Source of the DNA: Balamuthia mandrillaris
Lineage: Eukaryota; Discosea; Longamoebia; Balamuthiidae
DNA length: 44,432 nucleotides
Direction: 5' to 3'
NCBI GenBank assembly: GCA_031835245.1
Contig: JAVKOQ010000393.1
Span: forward strand, 1-44,432
Of this stretch, positions 12,001 through 21,270 are shown one piece after another (the first letter of the stretch is position 1; each line of letters opens with the position of its first letter). Position numbers and translations under genes: made by a program. Below the pieces are notes generated by a model that saw nothing but the letters and a program-made list of their open reading frames with translations, had not been told where the DNA came from and did not search any database.

Positions 12001-12375
12001 CTGTTGCTCCGCCTTGGTGGCAGTTGCTGGCCGTTGCTCCCACACGAACCTGGCGGGCAAGGCCAAAGGGGCCACCGGCGAGAGAGCGAGAGCCTCATCC
12101 CCCGAGGAGAGCAGAGAGTGGACCAGGAGAGCGCTCAGCGGGGGTCGCTCGTTGGCGCTCCACCAGACTTTGATGGCGGAGCTGTCGTCCTTTGTTTGCA
12201 TGGGGTTTTCAACCCTTCCCTCCTCGATCGAAGGCGGAGGAGATGGAGTCTTTGGTGCGGAGGAGGGTGTGGGCTGGTGAGAGCGGGTGAAGAAGCGTCT
12301 GTATGCTTGTTTCAAGTGGTCCGAGTGTTGGCGAAAGAGAATGGCACCTTTGGAAGAGGCTGCCGCAGCTTGCAT
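9027..12375 (-). CDS. FARSA: phenylalanine-tRNA ligase alpha subunit with N-terminal GST-like module
   Basis: Seven exons (12375-11866, 11737-11514, 11323-10900, 10768-10380, 10275-10029, 9802-9222, 9147-9027) join in phase to about 831 residues; the usual alpha subunit is ~500. From ~300 on it follows cytosolic PheRS alpha: a winged-helix region, then [80 protein letters not shown] and GLSLERPTMIKY (class II motifs). It charges tRNA-Phe together with a beta subunit that is not in this window. Residues ~50-270 instead resemble the GST-like domain of GluRS and other multisynthetase proteins: [15 protein letters not shown], then [18 protein letters not shown] and [12 protein letters not shown]. 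The third exon holds both the end of the GST-like part and the start of the winged helix, so this is not two adjacent genes. Confidence 0.95.
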
Positions 12376-12930
12376 GGCGATGGTGGACCCCCTTTTTATA
12401 CCCGCTTGTTCTTCTGCCTTCCTTCCTTGCTGTCTTTCTTTTCACCACGCTCTCTCCTGTCCTCTCTCGCGTCTTGCTTTGGGTGGCCTTTCCAGCAAAA
12501 TGAAGCTGTCTCCTGTCCTATCTCATGTCCTGGCTCCTATCCATATAAATGAAATTTAATCATTCTGAGAAATTTCTTATTCTATCGTATCCGTCGACAA
12601 TAAGGTCCAAAATATCCGGGACGACATGGATATTTTCGTGTCTCTTCATTAAAGAGTTACCAATCATGAGAAAGGCATTATGGAAAAGTTTGAGTTTTTC
12701 TCCGTTGTAATGCACTTCAAGAAAGATCAAGAAAGTGAGTTTTTTTTTTTCCTTTTCTTTTTCTTTGCACCAACAACAGCAACTAACCACCAACAGCCTC
12801 CGTTTTTTCTCAGTGCAAGAAGAAACAAGAAAGCTGCGGCTTACCTGCGACGCAGCTTTTCAAACAAAACCCACATCCTCTGTTATTGTTCCTTTTGCTT
12901 TCTTTTCAAAAAAAAAAAAAAAAAAAGAGA
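12376..12930. promoter_or_regulatory. divergent intergenic region between FARSA and tandem membrane gene A
   Basis: Divergent gap that must hold promoters for both flanking genes. It contains a TTCATTAAAGAGTTAC element at 12646-12661, repeated exactly near 15778 ahead of copy C. Next come an AAC-rich and T-rich stretch ending in a splice-acceptor-like CTCAG at 12809-12813, and then the conserved leader hairpin at 12831-12858. An unspliced minus ORF at 12560-12793 lies here but has no other support. Confidence 0.5.
12831..12858 (+). promoter_or_regulatory. conserved leader hairpin, copy A
   Basis: Stem AAGCTGCG pairs with CGCAGCTT across a 12-base loop, GCTTACCTGCGA. The same 28 bases, with a few flanking bases, recur unchanged at 14374 and 15970, each 66-99 bases before the assigned start codon. 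An acceptor-like TAG/CAG lies 17-21 bases upstream in all three, so it probably sits in the 5' leader of the mRNA after a leader intron. Coding in the frame RKLRLTCDAAFQ is an alternative reading. Confidence 0.7.
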
Positions 12931-13791
12931 ATGTGGACCAAACACGTGATGACCCCTGTTGACGAGGACATAAGACAAAGAGTGTGGGCTGTCCAGAAGC
13001 TCTTGCTCTTCTTCTACATCGTACCTTTCCTCCACCTGTCTTATTTTGGCTTTGTTTCTCACTTGTTTGCACCAAACAACAAACACCATAGCCGCTCACT
13101 GTGTTGTCCTTCGCTGTTGCGGTCTTGGCCATTTGGGTTTCCGGCTATACCTTTGGCAGCCCCTTCCTCGCCGCGGCCTTGCTCTCCCTTATGGTTTTAA
13201 TACTCATGTCGTGTGCGGTCGCCACTCGTTCCCGTCCCGCTATACTGATGGTACGTTGTTATCTGTTTGGTTTTCATTAGAAAAAAAACTAACATGAAAA
13301 CAAACTTTGATCTACGTTGTAAAAGGCGGAAGTATCTTTGCTACTGTTGTTGCTCGTGCAAGCAGCGCTGGCGATTGCCTTCGTGGTTGTTGTGACTTAC
13401 TTCTCCACTGGCATCCTGCTCTTGGGATTCGTCGATGATGATGATGACCACGAGGATAACCCGGAGGGACTAGAGCTGTGGGCCAAATCCCTGGCCATTC
13501 TCTGCGTGGTCGTGATAGCTACTGTCGTCATCTTTCTTCCCATGATGGTGACCCAAGTATGTGTTTTGTTCTCTCTTCTCACTCTGGTTTGGTTTTTTTT
13601 TTTGCATTGTTGCTCATGCTTGTATCACATGTGGTGGTTCAAAACAGTTGTTGTTGGTGTGGAGGTTGACCTCATTGAGAGAAGCGCTGACTCAAATGCG
13701 CACAGAAGGATACATGGAAAATCCCAACGGCAACGTTGCTTTGGAAGAACAGGCTCTCTTGCATCCAAAGCAACCGGACGAGTTTGTTTGA
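12931..13791 (+). CDS. four-transmembrane protein, tandem copy A
   Basis: Exons 12931-13020, 13092-13250, 13326-13556 and 13648-13791, all phase 0, about 207 residues. Four hydrophobic helices are visible: LLLFFYI/PLTVLSFAVAVLAIWV (split by intron 1), FLAAALLSLMVLILMSCAV, LLLLLLVQAALAIAFVVVV and LAILCVVVIATVVIFLPMM. The loop between helices 3 and 4 is acidic (DDDDDHED) and followed by EGLELWAK, conserved in all three copies. The C-terminal tail has TSLREALTQM and LEEQALLHPK. It lacks the CCG loop of tetraspanins. Function is unknown; a small membrane scaffold or transporter accessory is possible. The start is the ATG giving MWTKHV; an extra 5' exon cannot be excluded. Confidence 0.8.
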
Positions 13792-14499
13792 GCACGGGGG
13801 GTCCTTAGTGTCCTTCCTTTCCTTATCCTCTTACCTTCATGTTTTGGCACTTTTTTATGGTTGATAAAGAAAACATTTCCACACATTCACTTTGTTTGGC
13901 TTGGGGATGCCTTGTCTTTGGCCAATGCTTGGCGCAAGAAGAAGAAGAGGAAGAAGAAGAAACAAGATAAAGAACAACAAGACCAACAAGAAGAAGTAGA
14001 TTGAAGAGACGACTCAGCCGGTTGAACGCAGCGTTGAGATAACATAACGAGACAGCAACCATTGCCTCCCGATGCGCACAACTTGCAAACAGAGAAGACT
14101 GTATGGGAAAAAACCGACATGTGACCGAAGAGTGGTGGCCAAGCACATTGCCTCGTTGCTTTTCATGATTAACAATTTCACGATGAGCCAATGAGTATGA
14201 CGCAAGAAAACTCTTACTTTTGACTTTATGAGAACAATGGAGGCCTTTTTCTTCGCGCTTGTAACGCCCTTAATAAGGGAGGAATCTTTTTTTTTTCTTT
14301 GGACCAACAACCAACAGACAGAACAACTAACCAACCACCAACCTCCTTTTTCTTAGCCCAAGGAAAAGCAAGAAAGCTGCGGCTTACCTGCGACGCAGCT
14401 TTTCAAACAAAACCTACTTTATATTTCTGTCTTGGCTTTGCTCTCTTTGTTTCAAAAAACTGTTGTTCTGTTGTGGAAACAATCTTTCTTTGAAAAAGA
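13792..14499. other. spacer between tandem copies A and B
   Basis: Holds the 3' end of copy A, an AAG-rich stretch near 13936-13998, and the leader of copy B (AAC-rich, then TCTTAG at 14351-14356, then the hairpin). Minus-strand ORFs at 13823-14334 lack exon-like character. No other gene is seen. Confidence 0.5.
14374..14401 (+). promoter_or_regulatory. conserved leader hairpin, copy B
   Basis: Identical 8-bp stem and 12-base loop to the element ahead of copy A, preceded by a T-rich tract and TCTTAG. The flanking intergenic DNA is clearly diverged, so the element is the most conserved stretch outside the exons. Confidence 0.7.
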
Positions 14500-15372
14500 A
14501 TGTGGACCGAACACGTGACGAAGCATGCTGATCCGGAGGACGTAGGACAACGAGCGTGGGCTGTCCGGAAGCTCTTGCTCTTTTTCCACACAGTACCTTT
14601 CCGTCCTTCTTGTTCCACCTTTCCTCCTCTCACTTGTTTGCACCAAACAACAAACACCATAGCCGCTCACTGTGTTGTCCTTCGCTGTTGCGGTCTTGGT
14701 CGGCTGGATTTGCAACGATGACGAGAGAACCTTCGTAACCAGCCCATTCCTCGCCATGGCTTTGCTCTCCTTCCTGCTTTTGTTATTCACGCCGTGTGCG
14801 GTCGCCTTTCGTTCTCGTCCCGCCATAGTGCTGGTAAGTTTGTTTTGTTAGTTTTGTTGTTTTTTGTATAAAGAGCTCAACCGTTATATTTCTTCAAAAA
14901 GGCATCGGTTCTGGTGAGACTGTTGATGGTCTTGCAGGCCGCCCTGGCGCTTGCATTCGTTGTGGTTGCAACCTACGTATCCTGTCTCACTTTGCTCTAT
15001 GGAGGGGCCGAAGACGACGATGACAATGAGGACGACCCCGAGGGACTGGAGCTGTGGGCCAAGTACACGGGGATTGTCTTCATGGTCGTTATAGCGGCTG
15101 TCATTATCTTTGTTCCCATGATGACCACTCAGGTATGTGTTTCTTTTTTTTCATGCTATAGCATAAAAGGTCTGTTTGCTCATGGCTGTTCATGTGGTGG
15201 TTCAAAACAGCTGCTGTTGGTGTGGAGGTTGAACTCATTCAGAGAAGCGCTGACGCAGCAAAGCAAGGAAGGATACATGGAGATGGCGCAGCAATGCATC
15301 TCTTTGGAAGGACAGGCTCTCTTGCACCCAAAGAAATCCGAAACGCAGAAGCAAGCAAACGAGGTGGTCTGA
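14500..15372 (+). CDS. four-transmembrane protein, tandem copy B
   Basis: Exons 14500-14592, 14663-14833, 14902-15132 and 15211-15372, phase 0 throughout, about 218 residues. The exon layout is identical to copies A and C. Residues correspond along the whole length: WAVRKLLLFF, VLSFAVAVLVGW, QAALALAFVVVATYVS, DDPEGLELWAK, VVIAAVIIFVPMM and SFREALTQQSKEGYMEMAQ. Exon 2 has a short charged insertion (ICNDDERTFVTS) between helices 1 and 2 that A and C lack. This suggests a longer extracytoplasmic loop. Unlike copy A, its second possible initiator codon is ACG, so the MWTEHV start is the only ATG near this position. Confidence 0.8.
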
Positions 15373-16062
15373 GCAAGGAAAGCTTTCGAGTCCTACCTTT
15401 CCTTTTCTTCCTTTCTTTTTGCAAATGCTTTTGATGAAGAAACCAAAGCCTCATTATTGTGGCCTCTTTTCTCCGGTTTTTTCCACAAACAGCTTCTTGT
15501 TCACTTCTCTCTCTCTCTCTCTCTCTCTCTCGCTCTGACCTCTCTCTCTTTCTCCTACCCATTCCTTCGTTTTGTACTTCCTTATTCATCTTTGGGTGAT
15601 TCTTTTTCTCTGTTCTGGGACACTCTGGAAAATGCACTCATTCTGCTTCTTCTCATTCTGCTTCCTCTAATTGTTGTTTGTTTTGTGGTTACGTGTTTGC
15701 GCTAAAGTTCGTCCACTAGGGCTCCTCTCTGTTGGGAATGACCATTCGCCTGTCGGCATAACACTGTATGACGTCGCTTCATTAAAGAGTTACCCAATGA
15801 GGAAACAGTTAGAAAAGTCGAGCACTGGAATTTGTTGAGTCTTTTTCTTCTTTTCCTTCACACCAAAGAATTGCCTTGTGCCTGTTTCTTCTTTTCCTTC
15901 ACAACAACCAACAGACAGCACAACAAACCAACAACCAACCTCCTTTTTCTTAGTACAAGAAAAACAAGAAAGCTGCGGCTTACCTGCGACGCAGCTTTTC
16001 AAACATTGCAAAGCTGTTTTTCTTTATTGTGGAAACAAAAGAGACTGTTGACCAAACACGTG
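15373..16062. other. spacer between tandem copies B and C
   Basis: Begins with the 3' end of copy B and a CT repeat at 15510-15532. A TGACGTC motif (CRE-like half palindrome) at about 15769-15775 directly precedes the TTCATTAAAGAGTTAC element shared with copy A, then an AAC-rich stretch and the leader hairpin. Nothing else coding is evident. Confidence 0.5.
15970..15997 (+). promoter_or_regulatory. conserved leader hairpin, copy C
   Basis: Third identical copy, preceded by T-rich sequence and TCTTAG. Here the frame through the hairpin stays open into the first coding exon, unlike A and B. Confidence 0.7.
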
Positions 16063-16922
16063 ATGAACCTTGCTGGGGAGGAGGACGTAGGACAAAGAGT
16101 GTGGGCTATCCGAAAGCTCTTGCTTTGCTTCTACATTGTACCTTTCTTCCACCTTTCTTTTTTTATTCTATCTTCTCACTTTTGTTGCTCCGAACCACAA
16201 ACACGACAGCCGTTCAATGTGTTGTCCTTCGTTGTTGCGGTCTTGGCCATTTGGGTTTTTGGCGTCGTCGTGGGTAACCCGTTCCTCGTCCTGGCCTTGT
16301 TCTCTTTCATGTTTCTTATATTCATAGCGAGTGCGGTCACTTCTCGTTCCCGTCGTGCTATAACGGTGGTATGTTTTTTTCAAGCAGCAAAAAAAAAGAA
16401 GAAAAAGATAAAACTGAAGTTTTAAATGTTACAAAAGGCAGAGTTTTCGTTGAGACTCTGGTTGCTCTTGCAAGCAGTGCTGGCCGTTGCGTTCGTTGTG
16501 CTTGCAACGATAAACTCCGTTGGCATCCTGCTCTTGAAGTGGGAACATGATGCCGATGATGATGACGATGAGGAGGCCGAGGGAGTGGAGCTGTGGGCCA
16601 AGTCTGCTGCCATTCTCGGCGTGGTCATGATAGCGGCTGTCTTCATCTTTGTTCCCATGATGGTGACTCAAGTATGTATTTTTTAAAACTTCTTGTGTGG
16701 TTTTTTTTTGTTGTTGCTCATGGTTGTTCGTGGTATATCAAACAGTTGTTGTTGGTGTGGAGGTTGGCTTCATTGAAGGAAGCGCTGACGCAACCAAGCA
16801 CAGGAGGATACAAGAAGATGACCAAGGAATGCATTTCTTTGGAAGAACAGGCTCTCTTCCATCCAGAGTTATTTCAAATGCCCGTGCAATCAGAAGAGGT
16901 GGTGAGCCATGGACCCTTTTAA
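16063..16922 (+). CDS. four-transmembrane protein, tandem copy C
   Basis: Exons 16063-16137, 16210-16368, 16438-16671 and 16746-16922, about 214 residues. Same four-helix plan: VLSFVVAVLAIWVFGVVV, FLVLALFSFMFLIFIASAV, LLLQAVLAVAFVVLA and AAILGVVMIAAVFIFVPMM. The acidic loop is DADDDDDEEAEG, followed by VELWAKS. The ATG used by A and B is TTG here, so translation would begin six codons later at ATGAACCTT, or upstream: the frame is open through the conserved leader back to a point before 15900. The tail is extended (SEEVVSHGPF). A decayed copy of the exon 4 end lies just downstream. Confidence 0.75.
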
Positions 16923-16945
16923 AGAAACGAACTCCACTGTTCTCT

Positions 16946-16988
16946 ATTTGGAGAAAGAACAGGTTCACTTATATCCAAAGACAACAGA
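16946..16988 (+). pseudogene. decayed fragment of the tandem family's last exon
   Basis: The stretch ATTTGGAGAAAGAACAGG, then TTCACTTATATCCAAAG, parallels the exon 4 segment TTTGGAAGAACAGGCTCTC then TTGCATCCAAAG of copies A-C, with small insertions and substitutions. It lies just after the copy C stop. It looks like what is left of a partial duplication or a fourth copy. The resemblance is short, so moderate confidence only. Confidence 0.5.
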
Positions 16989-17041
16989 AGTAATATTCTC
17001 TAGAACCCCTATCCACTTTTGTTTTTTTGTTTTTTTTTTTT

Positions 17042-17073
<32 letters not shown>

Positions 17074-17469
17074 TAAAAGGTCACTTGTGTCGTACTCTAC
17101 CAAGTAAACGCTTAGCTGCCTGTGTTGCCTGGGTTATTAATTTATTTATCTTTTGTTTCAAATTTGCTTTATTCTATAAGCAGTTCTTCCGAGCTGTCAG
17201 GTGCTCTACAGAACCTTGGGCAGGCTTGGTAGACTTCACAAGAGCTATCTTTCTGCAGGTACACCCACCAGTCTGACACCACAACAGCCATGAGCAAGGT
17301 TAAAACGAAACTACAAGTGGGATTCCTCATTGCTCCATCAGTTGCTGATTCTTCCGATAAATCTTCTCTTTATCGATAGTTATTACGATTAACGCAACAT
17401 TTGAGAAATATCTTACAAACTGTCGATTATCGTCGACAAAAAGGAAGAGAAAGAGAAAAACAAAGCAGA
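16989..17469. other. non-coding gap before the MurL-like gene
   Basis: Contains a T-rich tract at 17019-17072, probably simple repeat or the DNA end of an A/T-rich spacer. Further on, CGATAAA and TTTATCG (17354-17377) form an inverted pair close to the start of the next gene. ORFs here are T-tract artefacts. Confidence 0.5.
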
Positions 17470-19690
17470 ATGCAATCCGACGATGAAGAGATGCCGATGA
17501 GTTGGTTCGACGAGGACAAAACCAACGAGGTCGAGTTCTTCTCCTTTGACGGCTACGAAATACGTCGCAAAAAACCTCAACCCACTCAACCTGAGCAGCA
17601 AAATCAAGCGCACGAATTGGTTTATCGCTACTCTTTTTGTGACTTTCGAAGATTTGAGATAACTCTTTCTTGGCCTCGTCTCCTCCGCTATCTTGATGCC
17701 TCGAACGGTTCTGCGGAGGAGGAAGAGCTGCCTCTGCCTTCGCAGGAAGACGATGAGCGAGTGGAACGAGCGCTCTTTGATTTGGGGCTCATCGCCATGG
17801 CGTGGCCTTACATGGGCTTTTGTACCTCTCGCATCGTACTTCGTTGCAACAACCACCATGACGACAGCAATGAGCACGTTGGAGAGAGGAAGAAGAACAG
17901 GCGGAAGAAGATCAAGCTGACGGAAGAGGAGCTGAAGTTCTGGCAGAACGTTTATCGTAAGTCCTTGATGGAGTGCTTCTATGTGAACCGATTGGACTTT
18001 CGGCAGTTGGCCTCTTTCGAACAGGAAGAAGACGAAGGAGAAGAAGAAGACGAAAAAGGTGAAGCAGAAGAAAAAGAGCAGGAGGAAAACGTCGAAAAGA
18101 ACGAGAAACGAGGAGTGGAGGAACAAAAAAATGAGGTGAAGACGAAGGAGACGGAGAAAAGAACGGTGATAGTTCCATTAGGAGGTGGAAAGGACTCTCT
18201 CGTCACCTTCGAATTGCTTCGACAAGCTTTAGAGTGCACTTCATCAGCATCATCAGCATTATCTTCTGCATCTTCTTGTTCTTCTTCTTCTTCTTCTTCT
18301 TCTTCTTCTTCTTCTTGTTCTTCTTCTTCTTCTTCTTCTTCTTCTTCTTCTTCTTCTTCTTCTTCTTCTTCTTCTTCTTCAGCTGCCACAGAAACCAAAG
18401 AAGAAAAGCAAGAGCAACCATCAGAAGAAGCGAAGGATGACCAGAAGGATAACTTGACGTGGTTGTTTGTAGGGGAGCGACAAGGAGAGTACGACGAAAA
18501 TTGGAGATTACGTCGCATCGTAGAGACCTCCGGAGCAAAGCGTTGCATCGTCATGGAAGGACTCTGTGACTTTTACTTTCTTCCAGCCGCCAACCAACCG
18601 ACGAAGAAAAAAGAAATGAAGGAGAACAATACAAAAGCAAAGACAGGGAAGAAGCCAGTAATGAAGACAGTGAAAAACAACAAAATTTTGAACGGAAAGG
18701 AGGAAGTGCTGTGTGAATGGGATATTTGTAGCCGTTACAATCCGCAGTGCCCACCGTGGGCTGCTCTCATCGCTTTCGCCTCTTCCTTCGTTTGCACTCT
18801 TCTTCAACAACGACAACGGGACAAGAAAGAAGAATTAGACAGAACGTATTACATCGCGGTTGGAAATGAACGAAGCGCGAACTTTGGCAACAACGTGTTT
18901 CATTATGGAGAGGAGATAAATCATCAGTGGGATAAGAGTTGGGAGTTTGAACGTGCGTGTCATCGCTATTTCACTGCTCGCTCACCACCGTCATCACCAC
19001 TTTCTTCCTCTTCGTCTTCTTCCATTTATTATTTTTCAATGTTGCAAAATCTGTGGGAAGTTGACATCATGAGAGAGTTTGCTCAAAGCTGTCAAAAATA
19101 TGTACCTCTCTTCCTCAGCTGCAATGAACCAGGTACAATTCTTCTCCTCCTCCTTACTATTTTGCGCATTCATGACACATAATGTCTGTTATAGTGGATG
19201 GAACGCGGTGGTGTGCTCGATGCTCCAAATGTTGCTTCGTGTTTATTCTCATGAGTGCCTTCTTCGAACCTTACCAGGTCTTTTCATCTCTTCCTCTTTT
19301 TCCTTCTTTCTTTTGATCTAAACCTGAGAACAGGTATGGAGTGTGTTCGGAGACAATCTCTTTGAGAAGAAGGATCTGTTGCCAACATTCAAAGCTCTGA
19401 TGGGCTCTTCGTCTTCTCCTTCGCCTTCTTCACAAGCGAAACCGTTCGAGTGTGTCGGAACGCCAGAAGAAGTTCGCACCTGCTTGAGAATGGCCAAACA
19501 AAAGTATCTCCTCTTTCATCACCACTTGCCTCTTTTCTTCCGAGAGATGTTGGCAACGAAAGAAGAAGACTTTCCAACGTGGACCCCTCTCGAAGAACAA
19601 AACGAAGCGACTCGTTTGGAAGAGCTCAAACGATGTCGAAGCAGCAACGACGACACTCTCATCCCAGAATGGTACTACCGTTCTTCATAA
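17470..19690 (+). CDS. MurL-like PP-loop protein with polyserine insert
   Basis: Exons 17470-19132, 19195-19277 and 19334-19690, in phase, about 700 residues. The chain of motifs matches bacterial MurL, which epimerises the L-Glu of UDP-MurNAc-L-Ala-L-Glu: a PP-loop VPLGGGKDSLVTFELLR (~233-249), then VGNERSANFGN with an INHQWDKSWEFE segment (~460-480), FSMLQNLWEVDIMREFA, a CNEP segment, a Cys cluster WCARCSKCCF spanning intron 1, FGDNLF and PFECVGTPEE. The eukaryotic host should have no peptidoglycan, so the real substrate is unknown. Two low-complexity insertions interrupt it: an acidic one (~185-225) and a run of Ser from a TTC repeat just after the PP-loop. Bacterial origin by transfer, followed by intron gain, is an inference. 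Confidence 0.85.
18271..18380 (+). repeat. TTC trinucleotide repeat encoding polyserine
   Basis: About 110 bases of near-perfect CTT/TTC, broken twice by TTG, inside the first coding exon of the MurL-like gene. It is read in the TCT/TCA frame as Ser. Length variation here would change protein length in whole codons. Confidence 0.9.
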
Positions 19691-19772
19691 ACAAAAAATT
19701 CTTTCTTCACTTTCACTATGATGGAAAGAAGGAAGAGAATACAAACTACACACATACACATAGCTTTCTCGT

Positions 19773-21235
19773 TTACTTGGAGGACGGCAAAGGGGCAGGA
19801 GAACCACCGCCAAGTGCCTCGTAAGGGATCTCGCGCTCGTGAGCGAGATACATGGGACCCGCATAGAAGGAATAGAAGAGAGGATAGTGCAGCAGGTTCA
19901 AGTAGTCGGCGGTGTAGAGGTCAGCGTAACGCTGCACCTGCATCGAGAAGAAGCTCTGCTTGGAGCCGCTGCGGAAGAGGCTGCCAAAGAATGGGTTGAA
20001 GGCTTCGTCTAAATCTCGCATTGCCTTACGGGTGTGCTTGCGCAAAGAGGTCAAGTCCTGTTGGTAAAGAAAACAAGGGAGGTGAGCACATGAAGAGAAC
20101 GAAGAAGGAAGAATGAAGAGAGAGAAGAAAGAGAGGAAGAAGAGGAGGAGGAAAGGAGAAAAGTACAGGTGGGGTGGTGGCTTCAGAGTCTAAACCACGG
20201 AATATTTCAGCTCGAATGAACTCAAGCGTTTGCAAGCGGTGGTGTTTCTCTTGGCTTTCTTGCTGCGTGTGGCAGAAGGAGAAAAGGAAAATGTAAGAAA
20301 CACAAAACAAAAATGTGAATACAAAAAACATACCCAAACATCTACTTCATGATCTAGTTCTCTGACGACCAACAAGTTTCTCCAGCCCTGAGTCTTCTTT
20401 GAAACGATGATATCTGTCTCGTAATGATGTTCGAGAGCGAGAGAGGAGAGAATTAACCAAAAGGATGCAAGTGAAGAACAGAGAGAAGAGAGAACAAGAG
20501 AGAATGAGAGAACAAAGGAAGATTAAGAGCAGACGACAGATAAGTACCGCTAAAAATATGATCTCCAACGTAAAGCACCTGACCAGGATTTTGGATACCG
20601 GCCAAAGAGTTGAACAAAGTCATGGATCCGCCGTTATAAACCTGGCCTACCTCGAACCTATCTTTTACGGAACCTACTTTAAGGGCGCCCGTTTCCAGGT
20701 CCACTTTTCTCAAAGTGGTTCCCTTCTCGAAGAAGCTTGGCTTTTGAGCTCCAACTATCATTACATCTATTTGTTGATGGCCATGAAACAGCAAGAAAGC
20801 TGTAAGTTAAAGGAAGACTCTAACAACAACAACTAAACTAACATCAACGAGAAAAGATGCAAACAAAGAATGCAGATTAACGATAGACACGTACGAAAGT
20901 AGTCTTTCCAAGAAGGATAATCAGGACGCAAGCCGTCGAGCAAAAAGGTCAAGAGATGGTTAGTGGAGTTACGCATGCACAAGTGACCACACGGCAACAC
21001 CAATGCGTCCTTAGCCTATTGAAGATACAGAACAAAAGGTAGCGAATGAAAGATATTAGGTGATACCAAGTAAGTAGGGCGTCTGCTCAACATCACACGT
21101 ACTCCTTCCATGCATATGCAGCACGTAGAGTTCTCATCTTTGTCTTTGTTGCTTGGCTGTGCTCGTTGATCTTGTGAAAGCGAAAAGCCATGAGTTAAGC
21201 GAAAGATAGAGAGAGGTTAGCAAAGATTGAAAGCA

Positions 21236-21270
<35 letters not shown>

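Noticed and set aside
12560-12793. Minus-strand ORF with LKLFHNAFLMIGNSLM
   Set aside because: Overlaps the promoter element shared with copy C; no splice or family support.
17019-17276. Phe-rich ORF
   Set aside because: Begins in a T homopolymer, no conserved feature or splice support.
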